A stretch of 6,949 bases of DNA from CAG-826 sp964504595 (GTDB taxonomy: Bacteria > Bacillota_I > Bacilli_A > RFN20 > CAG-826), in NCBI GenBank assembly GCA_964504595.1, contig CAZDEE010000031.1:1-6949 (forward strand), read 5' to 3'. The translations under genes and the position numbers were made by a program. Shown here piece after piece: positions 1 through 6,300 of this stretch. How positions within the stretch are numbered: the first letter of the stretch is position 1; each line of letters begins with the position of its first letter. Below the pieces are notes generated by a model. That model was given only the letters and a program-made list of their open reading frames with translations, was not told where the DNA came from and made no database searches.

Positions 1-15
1 GTTAATAAAAAATAT

Positions 16-43
16 TTTACAAATTATTTATTAATGTTATAAT
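16..43 (+). promoter_or_regulatory. Extended -10 sigma-A-type promoter for the uraA leader
   Basis: The -35 element TTTACA (16-21) and the perfect -10 TATAAT (38-43) are separated by 16 bp. A TGT just before the -10 (35-37) makes it an extended -10 element. Transcription would start about 7 nt downstream, around 48-51, giving a leader RNA of roughly 155 nt before the permease start codon. This is the best promoter match in the window. There is no homopolymeric T run at the predicted start site, so reiterative-transcription control at initiation is not suggested. Confidence 0.8.
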
Positions 44-73
44 GTTGAGGATAAAAAATTGAGAGGGCTTTTT

Positions 74-172
74 ATGAGAAAATCATTGTTTTTCAAAATA
101 AAAGAAAAGAGTACTATGAAGTTTTTATCTTTTGATGTCTGTGATTGTTTATTGACTTGTTATTTTTGGTAA
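74..172 (+). CDS. Putative 32-aa leader peptide of the uraA attenuator
   Basis: A short ORF starts at ATG 74 behind a good Shine-Dalgarno (GAGAGGG, 61-67, 6-nt spacing) and ends at TAA 170-172. It starts MRKSLFFK and ends VCDCLLTCYFW. No function of the peptide itself is evident. The placement is notable: the stop codon is the first three bases of the 3' arm of the terminator hairpin at 154-178, so a ribosome at the end of this ORF would cover the hairpin. The second half of the ORF RNA is very U-rich (30 T in the 49 nt from 121 to 169, against 13 in 47 from 74 to 120). Together these suggest a regulatory leader peptide of the pyrBI type, in which translation close behind a UTP-starved RNA polymerase prevents termination. 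An in-frame ATG at 116 is an alternative start without an obvious ribosome site. That the ORF is translated is inferred from the SD and its position. Confidence 0.6.
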   Translation: MRKSLFFKIKEKSTMKFLSFDVCDCLLTCYFW

Positions 173-186
173 CAAGTCTTTTTTTT
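154..186 (+). terminator. Intrinsic terminator acting as attenuator upstream of uraA
   Basis: A perfect 9-bp stem, GACTTGTTA (154-162) with TAACAAGTC (170-178), closes a 7-nt loop (163-169) and is followed directly by eight T residues (179-186). It lies after a strong promoter and 20 bp before the uraA start, with no other gene between them, so it should act as a conditional terminator rather than the end of an upstream gene. I found no upstream segment complementary enough to either arm to form a clear antiterminator. That favours control by ribosome position on the leader ORF over a riboswitch or PyrR switch. Confidence 0.85.
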
Positions 187-205
187 GCAGAGAAAGGGGA
201 AAAGT

Positions 206-1594
206 ATGGAAAAAAATAACAATCTAGTTTTGGATATTAATGAAAATCCAAAGAAAGTATCGCAATTTATTTTGTTTGCGTTACAACACATTTTAGCGGT
301 TTTAGTAGCAACGATTACAGTTCCATTATTAAATCCGGGTTTACCAATTGCGGCGACAATGGTTTCAGCAGGAATGGGAACATTATTTTATTTGTTTGTT
401 ACTAAGAATAAGTCGCCGGTATTTTTGAGTTCATCTTTTGCATATTTAGCGCCAATGAGTTCCGCTTTAGCGCTTAGTGGAATTCAAAATGCGGCCGGTG
501 ATAATGCAAATTATATGACATTAATTCTTGGTATGCTAATGGTTGGAATTGTCTATGTAACTATTGCTATCATTGTAAAAATATTTGGTACAAATTGGCT
601 TAATAAATTATTACCTCCAGTTGTTGCTGGACCGGTTATTATGGTTATAGGACTTTCTTTAGCAAGTAGTGCTGTTAATAATTTAACTACAAATGGTGGT
701 GAATATAACTTAATTTTTATCCTATGTGGTTTAGTTGCGTTAATTGTTACTGCCTTATGTGCTCATTATGGAGAAGGTAAAACATTAGGTTTAATACCTT
801 TTGTAATTGGAATGGGTAGTGGCTATTTAATAGCGTTGGCTTTTACTTTAATAGGATATTATGGATTTAATAATGAATGTTTTAAAGTAATTAATTTTGA
901 GCCATTAACGAAAGTTTTTTCAAATATTGCCGATAATTTATTTAATATCAAAATGTTTTTACCAAATAATGAGGAATCATTTATTTTCTTGAGATTTGAT
1001 CAATTAAAGCAATTTGATTGGAGTCAAATAGGACAAGTTGCATTATTATTTGTTCCGGTTAGTTTAGTTACGATATGTGAACATGTTGGTGATCATCAAA
1101 ATTTAGGTAATATTATTAATAAAGATTTATTAAACGAAGAACCTGGAATGACAAGAACTTTAATAGGAGATGGTGTTGCAACGGCAATTTCTGGTGCTTT
1201 ATGTGGTGCAGCAAATACTACATATGGCGAAAGTGTTGCGGTTATTGGAACAACTAAAGTGGCTTCTGTAAATGTTATTAAGGTTGCTTCAATTTTAATA
1301 ATTGTATTAGGTTTATTTACTCCTTTAACTGCATTTTTACAAACAATACCAAGTTGTATAACTGGAGGTGTTTCAGTTGTTTTGTATGGCTTTATTGCTA
1401 GTTCAGGAGTAAAAATGATTATTAATAAAAATGTAGATTTAAATAAAACAAGAAATATATTTATTGCATCAGCTATTTTAGTATCAGGAATTGGAGGACT
1501 TGTTTTAAAATTTGGTTCAATTCAAATTACCTCAACGGCAGTTAGTATGATAATAGGAATTGTCTTAAATCTTATATTAGTTGAAAAGAAATAA
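206..1594 (+). CDS. uraA: Uracil permease (NCS2 / nucleobase:cation symporter-2 family)
   Basis: This is an integral membrane carrier that imports uracil, probably with protons, for pyrimidine salvage. At 462 aa it is highly hydrophobic, with the family's 14-segment pattern. Family signatures seen: the TM1 motif LQH (Q27, H28), CEHVGDH with Glu292 (equivalent to the substrate-binding Glu of E. coli UraA TM8), and NTTYGE (337-342) with Glu342 as the second substrate-binding acid of TM10. The EHxGDH/NTTYGE combination and the GGVSVVLYG segment favour uracil over xanthine/uric acid carriers. The start is ATG 206, preceded by AAAGGGG (193-199) at 6 nt; a TTG at 185 would place the start in the terminator T-tract and is unlikely. 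The segment at about residues 232-271, before the conserved TM8 motif, is some 30 residues longer than in E. coli UraA (429 aa). The gene is preceded by a leader ORF and attenuator, consistent with pyrimidine control. It converges on alr with 3 bp between stops. Confidence 0.93.
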   Translation: MEKNNNLVLDINENPKKVSQFILFALQHILAVLVATITVPLLNPGLPIAATMVSAGMGTLFYLFVTKNKSPVFLSSSFAYLAPMSSALALSGIQNAAGDNANYMTLILGMLMVGIVYVTIAIIVKIFGTNWLNKLLPPVVAGPVIMVIGLSLASSAVNNLTTNGGEYNLIFILCGLVALIVTALCAHYGEGKTLGLIPFVIGMGSGYLIALAFTLIGYYGFNNECFKVINFEPLTKVFSNIADNLFNIKMFLPNNEESFIFLRFDQLKQFDWSQIGQVALLFVPVSLVTICEHVGDHQNLGNIINKDLLNEEPGMTRTLIGDGVATAISGALCGAANTTYGESVAVIGTTKVASVNVIKVASILIIVLGLFTPLTAFLQTIPSCITGGVSVVLYGFIASSGVKMIINKNVDLNKTRNIFIASAILVSGIGGLVLKFGSIQITSTAVSMIIGIVLNLILVEKK

Positions 1595-1597
1595 TAT

Positions 1598-2620
1598 TTA
1601 TAGTTTCTTATATATGATTTTTCTTTGTAAACGTGGACTTAGTCTTGAACATATTTCGTAGGTGATGGTTTGTTGTTCTAAAGCAATATCTTCTATAGAA
1701 TGATTCTCATCAATAATTGATAAAATAGTACTTTCATCATAATTGGTTTTAGAAAACAACATTAAATAATCCATACAGGTATTTCCGATTTGTATAAGCT
1801 CTTCATCTCCAACATAGGCTTTTGTTATATAATTTTTTGGCCATCCATCCGCATAGCCTAATCCAATTGTATAAATATATCCATCGCTAGGAGATATTCC
1901 TTTTCCATCATATCCAACCCGCTCTCCCTTTTTAATTTTTGCTTTTTTTATAATAGGCGCTTTTAAGGAGAGAACTGGTGAGTGATTATTATTATAATCT
2001 AAACCATATAATGATAAGCCCACTCTTAAGAAATTATCATCATCATTTTGCATATAAGTTGAACTTGAACTTGAATGAATTATTAGTTTATTTATATTTG
2101 GAATACGATTAATACAATTCAGGAATAATTCATGTTCTTCTTTATAAGAAGTAGAAGATGAATAATGAGTACAAACTCCTTTTAAAATGAGCTTAGAATG
2201 GCTTATTATAGTTAATGCTTCTTGGATTTCATCTATTTCAATACCTTCTCTTTTCATAGCGATATCAATAAACAAATGAATTGATAGAGGATAGGGGAAT
2301 TCTGCAAGGCTTAATAGATGTTTTAAACTTAAAACAAGAATGGTAATTTTATAAGAATATAGGGCTTTAAAGTCGGTGGTTCCTCCTAATAATAAGATAG
2401 GAGTAAATATTAAATTTTTTCTAATAGCAATAGCTTCTTCTTTAGTTGCGACAGCAAAGAAAGAAACTTTGTTTTTATAAAGAATTTTTACGCATTCAAT
2501 TAAGCCATGTCCATAAGCATTAGCTTTGACAACGGCAATTATATTTTTATTTGTAGTTTTTTTAATTTCTTGATAATTATTTTCTAATGCATTTCCATTA
2601 ATTTCAATAAAAGCTCGCAT
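1598..2620 (-). CDS. alr: Alanine racemase, divergent (PLP-dependent, fold type III)
   Basis: It interconverts L- and D-alanine, supplying D-Ala for peptidoglycan, in the cytoplasm as a PLP-dependent homodimer. The 340 aa are short for the family (about 360-390). Order seen: N-terminal TIM barrel with the PLP lysine K32 in VVKANAYGHG; D119-M122-R124 (from the KVDTGMxRxG motif); H152 in THYSS; R199 in RVGLSLYGL, the family's pyridine-nitrogen arginine; then the C-terminal beta domain with catalytic Tyr237 in GERVGYDG, GLGYADGWP (254-261), CMD (282-284) and the terminal TYEICSRLSPR. Odd points: the usually carbamylated lysine is Phe117 by my alignment, and the phosphate-binding HxxNS is H182-SSSS. 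Chemistry is likely intact because Lys32, Tyr237 and Arg199 remain. The start ATG (complement of 2618-2620) follows AGGTG (2626-2630 on the + strand) at 5 nt. It is divergent from the next gene and convergent with uraA. An amino-acid racemase of other specificity is a less likely alternative. Confidence 0.9.
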   Translation of the reverse strand: MRAFIEINGNALENNYQEIKKTTNKNIIAVVKANAYGHGLIECVKILYKNKVSFFAVATKEEAIAIRKNLIFTPILLLGGTTDFKALYSYKITILVLSLKHLLSLAEFPYPLSIHLFIDIAMKREGIEIDEIQEALTIISHSKLILKGVCTHYSSSTSYKEEHELFLNCINRIPNINKLIIHSSSSSTYMQNDDDNFLRVGLSLYGLDYNNNHSPVLSLKAPIIKKAKIKKGERVGYDGKGISPSDGYIYTIGLGYADGWPKNYITKAYVGDEELIQIGNTCMDYLMLFSKTNYDESTILSIIDENHSIEDIALEQQTITYEICSRLSPRLQRKIIYKKL

Positions 2621-2648
2621 ATGATCACCTAGACTAATATATGATTCT

Positions 2649-2695
2649 TTGATATTTATTTTGAACTTGATATTACAAAATATGGACTTTAAAAT
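2649..2695 (+). promoter_or_regulatory. Divergent promoter region between alr and the 143-aa gene, with repeats
   Basis: The 94-bp gap (2621-2714) must serve both divergent genes. For the rightward gene, TTGATA (2667-2672), a 17-bp spacer and TAAAAT (2690-2695) make a good promoter, but its start site (about 2702) would coincide with the ribosome site GAGGTG (2702-2707), giving a very short leader. A second choice is TTGATA (2649-2654), 16 bp, TATTAC (2671-2676). The octamer TTGATATT occurs twice, 18 bp apart (2649-2656 and 2667-2674), and TATTTTG (2657-2663) is inverted as CAAAATA (2676-2682). These could be a regulator site, or simply two overlapping promoters in AT-rich DNA. A weak leftward promoter for alr is possible (TTCAAA, complement of 2660-2665; 18 bp; TATATT, complement of 2636-2641). 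Confidence 0.4.
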
Positions 2696-2714
2696 AATAT
2701 TGAGGTGAAGAAAT

Positions 2715-3146
2715 ATGGCGCAAGTTAATAAGACAAAATTAAAAAAATATATATCCGTTCTTAAAAAAGAAAAAAGAAAAGTTGTTACATGTGAAATATT
2801 ATCTTTGTCAATAGGAGTTTATCCGGAAGTTATAGCGGATTTCTTTTCAGAATTTGATCCGATGGTTAAAATGGATTTTAATTATAACTTAAAAGATTTA
2901 TTTCCTAATTTAGAGGAATGCCTAATAAAATTTGAAAAGGTAAAGACTAAAAGTAAAAGTGTTAGAGTAACAAAAAAAGATGTTGATTTATATGATTCGA
3001 TAGTTAGTTTTATTTATGCAAAAATGACTACAGGTGGAATTGTTAATCAAGGTGTTGAATTAAGTGATTATGATTTAAAAGTATTGAAAAAACTAATAGT
3101 TAAAGAGGAAAAAGAGCGGCGTAAGCTTTCTAAAAAGGATAATTAA
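2715..3146 (+). CDS. Small basic protein with Rex-like winged-helix N-terminus (putative regulator)
   Basis: I do not recognise this 143-aa protein as a named family. Residues 8-72 follow the pattern of the DNA-binding domain of the redox repressor Rex: a first helix (KLKKYISVLKKEK, 8-20), then V-x-T-x-x-x-LS (24-31), then GVYPEVIADFFSEFDPM (34-50), comparable to Rex GVxxxQVRKDLSxFG, followed by NYNLKDLFPNLEECL (56-70), comparable to the Rex GYxVxxLxxxLxxxLG linker. The NAD(H)-binding Rossmann domain of Rex (about 210 aa in total) is absent. Instead there is a lysine-rich linker (74-88), one predicted helix (89-104), a short G-containing loop (TTGGIVNQG) and a highly charged C-terminal helix (117-143) rich in Lys, Glu and Arg. 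There is no signal peptide or membrane segment. The start ATG 2715 has GAGGTG (2702-2707) at 7 nt. It is divergent from alr and ends at the terminator 3237-3291. The Rex resemblance is by eye only; another small winged-helix or RNA-binding role is possible. Confidence 0.75.
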   Translation: MAQVNKTKLKKYISVLKKEKRKVVTCEILSLSIGVYPEVIADFFSEFDPMVKMDFNYNLKDLFPNLEECLIKFEKVKTKSKSVRVTKKDVDLYDSIVSFIYAKMTTGGIVNQGVELSDYDLKVLKKLIVKEEKERRKLSKKDN

Positions 3147-3155
3147 CATTAAGAT

Positions 3156-3210
3156 TAAACGCTGCCTATTTTCCTTTGTAAAAGGAAAGTACTTTAAAAT
3201 GATGCGTTAA
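3156..3210 (+). other. Structured RNA-like element between the 143-aa gene and nifJ
   Basis: An inner 11-bp stem, TATTTTCCTTT (3167-3177) with AAAGGAAAGTA (3181-3191, one T-G pair), has a 3-nt loop. It is enclosed by AACGC (3158-3162) paired with GCGTT (3204-3208), extendable by two pairs across a one-base bulge. The two stems are separated by an asymmetric internal loop (4 nt on the left, 12 nt on the right). It has no T-tract, so it is not a terminator. I could not match it to a riboswitch consensus that I know. It could be a 3'-UTR structure of the upstream gene, an RNA-stability element, or part of a leader for nifJ. Confidence 0.4.
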
Positions 3211-3236
3211 ACTAAGCTTTTTAACTAGTAAAATAT

Positions 3237-3291
3237 GTGCTGTTTTGATAGAAAAGAAAAAAAATATCAAAATCGGCACTTTTTTTCTTTT
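3237..3291 (+). terminator. Strong intrinsic terminator downstream of the 143-aa gene
   Basis: GTGCTG (3237-3242) pairs with CGGCAC (3274-3279, one T-G pair), then across a one-base bulge TTTTGATA (3243-3250) pairs with TATCAAAA (3265-3272). The loop is a 14-nt A-rich segment. The stem is followed by TTTTTTT-C-TTTT (3280-3291). The T-tract is on the + strand only. It most simply ends transcription from the 143-aa gene and insulates nifJ. As it lies 62 bp before the nifJ start it could also act as an attenuator if nifJ is transcribed from farther upstream, but I see no antiterminator. Confidence 0.85.
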
Positions 3292-3312
3292 AAAGAGGTG
3301 CAAAAAGTTGCT

Positions 3313-3327
3313 AAGTATTGTATACTT
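3313..3327. promoter_or_regulatory. Perfect inverted repeat in the nifJ 5' region (possible operator)
   Basis: AAGTAT-TGT-ATACTT is a perfect 6-bp inverted repeat with a 3-bp spacer. It overlaps TATACT (3321-3326), the best -10 candidate between the terminator and nifJ, although no good -35 lies at the right distance (GTGCAA, 3298-3303). An operator overlapping a -10 would fit repression of the PFOR gene. It does not match the Rex consensus (TTGTGAA-N4-TTCACAA). A symmetric 15-mer can also arise by chance in AT-rich DNA. Confidence 0.3.
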
Positions 3328-3353
3328 TACATGGTTTTATATGGAGGTTTACT

Positions 3354-6300
3354 ATGGAAACTAAAAAAACACTTTTATCTGTAGATGGTAATACCGCGGC
3401 TGGTTTAGCTTCTTATAACTTTACTGAAGTAGCTGGTATTTACCCAATTACTCCGTCTTCGCCGATGGCGGAACTTGTTGATGTATATGCATCACAAGGT
3501 AAATTAAATTTTTTCGGCAACACTGTTAAAGTAGTAGAAATGCAATCTGAAGCTGGTGCTTCTGGAACAGTTCATGGTGCTTTACAAGGTGGAGCATTAG
3601 CAACCACTTACACTGCATCACAAGGTTTACTTTTAATGATTCCTAACATTTATAAATGGGTTGGAGAATTATTACCTGCTGTTTTACATGTCTCAGCTCG
3701 TTCATTGGCTACACGTGCTTTATCTATCTTTGGTGACCACCAAGATATTTACGCAATTCGTCAAACAGGTATTACAATGTTATGTTCTCACTCTGTTCAA
3801 GAAATTGCTGATTTAGCTCCTGTCGCACATTTAATTGCTATTAAATCAAGTGCGCCAATATGTCACTTCTTTGATGGCTTTAGAACTTCACATGAAATTC
3901 AAAATGTTGAATTTATTGATGATGAAGAATGGAAGAAATTATTAGACATGAATGATGTTGAAGCATTCCGTAAACGTGCTTTAAATCCACATACAAATCC
4001 TGTCACTCGTGGTGGTGCAGAAAATGATGATATTTACTTCCAAGGTCGTGAAGCGCAAAACTTACATTTTGAAAAAGTCGTTGATATTGCTGAACACTAT
4101 TTAGCAGAAGCAAGTCGTTTAACTGGACGTAATTATGCTCCATTTACTTATTATGGTGCAAAAGATGCAACAAAAGTTATTATCGCAATGGGATCAGTTA
4201 CAGAAACATGTACTGAAGTTGTTGATGCATTAACCGCAAAAGGCGAAAAAGTTGGTTTAATTAAAGTCCATTTATATCGCCCATTCAGCGCTAAACATTT
4301 AGTTAAAGTTCTTCCAGAAACAGTTACTAAAATTGCTGTTTTAGATCGTACAAAAGAAATTGGTGCAACTGGAGAACCTCTCTATCTTGATGTCGTTACC
4401 GCTTTAGAACAAGTTGGACGTAAAGTTGATGTTGTCGTTGGAGGACGTTATGGTTTATCTTCAAAAGATACTCAACCAAAACATATGAAAGCAGTTTATG
4501 ATTTCTTAGATAATAATCCATGGCATAATTTCACCGTTGGTATTGATGATGATGTTACTCATTTATCAATTCCTGTAGATAATAATTTCCATGTTAAAGG
4601 TGAATATACTTCTTGCTTATTCTATGGATTAGGCTCAGATGGAACAGTTTCTGCAAATAAGAGCTCAATTAAAATTATTGGTGATGCAACCGGACAATAT
4701 GCTCAAGCATATTTTGCATACGATTCACGTAAAGCTGGTGGCGTTACTCGTTCACATTTGCGTTTTGGTAAAAAGCCAATTCATTCAACTTATTATGTTG
4801 AAAACGCAGACTTTATTTCATGTTCATTAGATACATATATCTTTAAATATGATATGTTAAAGAACTTAAAAGAAGGCGGAACATTCTTACTTAATACTGA
4901 CATGAGTGATGAAGAATTAATTAAAGTTCTTCCAAATCGTGTAAAACGTCAATTAGCGGAAAAACATGCTAAATTCTATGTTATTAACGCAAATGAAATC
5001 GCAGCAAGTATTGGTATGGGACGTCGTACTAATACAACCTTACAATCAGCATTCTTCTATTTAAATCAAGATATTATGCCATATGAAGACGCTCTTGCAT
5101 GGATGAAGAAATTCGCTTATAAGAGCTATTCAAAGAAAGGTGACGATATCGTTGAAATGAACTATCGTGCAATTGATGCTGGTTCACAAGGATTACGTGA
5201 GATTTCTATCGATCCATCATGGGTAGAACTCAGTGCTCATCGTGAACGTACATTAACAGGCGATGATTACTTCGATAGTTATGTTGCTGTTATTGGTTCA
5301 TTAGATGGAGATACATTACCAGTTAGTAAATTCACAGAATATGAATTATTAGATGGTACAATGAGAAATGATATTACATATCGTGAACAACGTGCAATTG
5401 CAGACCGTGTTCCATTATGGAATAAGGACAATTGTATTCAATGTAACCAATGTGCATTCGTTTGTCCACATGCTACAATTCGTCCATTCTTATTAACAGA
5501 AGATGAAGTTGCTGGTTTACCAGAAATTGCTAAGAATGATTTATTAGATGCAATTGGACCAACTGTTAAAGGCTTAAAATATCGTTTACAAGTTTCACCA
5601 AAGAACTGTGTTGGTTGTGGATTATGTGTTATGCAATGCCCAGGTAAACTTGGAAATAAAGCTTTATCAATGGTTGAAGCTAAATCTCAATTCCCACAAG
5701 AAGATGCAGCAGCATATTTATATAAACATGTTGAATATAAATCAGATAAATTCCCAGTGACAACTGTTAAAGGTGCAGCATTCTTAATGCCATATACTGA
5801 AGTCAGTGGAGCTTGTGCTGGATGTGGAGAAACTCCATATTATCGTTTAGCATCACAATTATTCGGTCGTGATATGTTAATTGCTAACGCAACAGGATGT
5901 TCATCAATTTATTCCGGATCTACTCCATTAACACCATTCTGTACAGATAAAAATGGTGAAGGTGTTGCATGGGCTAACTCATTATTTGAAGATAATGCTG
6001 AATTTGGATTCGGTATGAGAGTGGCTTCTGATTATAAATTATCACAAATTGCTCGTATCTTTGAAGAAAACATTGATGCAGTTGAACCAGAATTAAAAGT
6101 ATTAATTGAAAAATGGTTAGCAAATTATAAGAACCGTGATTTAGTCCGTACTTTCGTTAAAGATTTAGTTGCTGGTATTAAAGCTTCTAAAAATGAAGGT
6201 ATTAAAGAAGCATTAGCGTTCGAACGTGATTTAGTTGATAAATCAGTTTGGATTGTTGGTGGCGATGGCTGGGCATACGATATCGGTTATGGCGGTGTTG

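Noticed and set aside
55..80. GAGAGGGCT resembling the PyrR-binding loop consensus (GNGAGGYU).
   Set aside because: The match needs an extra G, the flanking residues do not fit the PyrR hairpin, and the same bases form a well-spaced Shine-Dalgarno for the leader ORF. No antiterminator/anti-antiterminator pair was found, though this remains the main competing explanation.
185..205. Upstream TTG start for the uracil permease, adding seven residues.
   Set aside because: The TTG lies in the terminator T-tract with no ribosome site before it, whereas ATG 206 has AAAGGGG at ideal spacing.
3318..3353. In-frame TTG 12 codons upstream of the nifJ ATG.
   Set aside because: The extension (MYTLHGFIWRFT) does not look like a PFOR N-terminus and would use the inverted repeat as coding sequence; ATG 3354 has GGAGG at 6 nt.
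3308..3364. Possible 18-aa leader ORF (TTG 3308, SD-like AGAGGTG at 3294-3300) overlapping the nifJ start by 11 nt.
   Set aside because: It has a non-ATG start, no U-tract terminator downstream for it to control, and nifJ has its own strong GGAGG site. Likely chance, though translational coupling cannot be excluded.
4639..4830. 63-codon open frame inside nifJ.
   Set aside because: It is a shifted-frame shadow of the PFOR coding sequence, with no ribosome site and no recognisable protein features.
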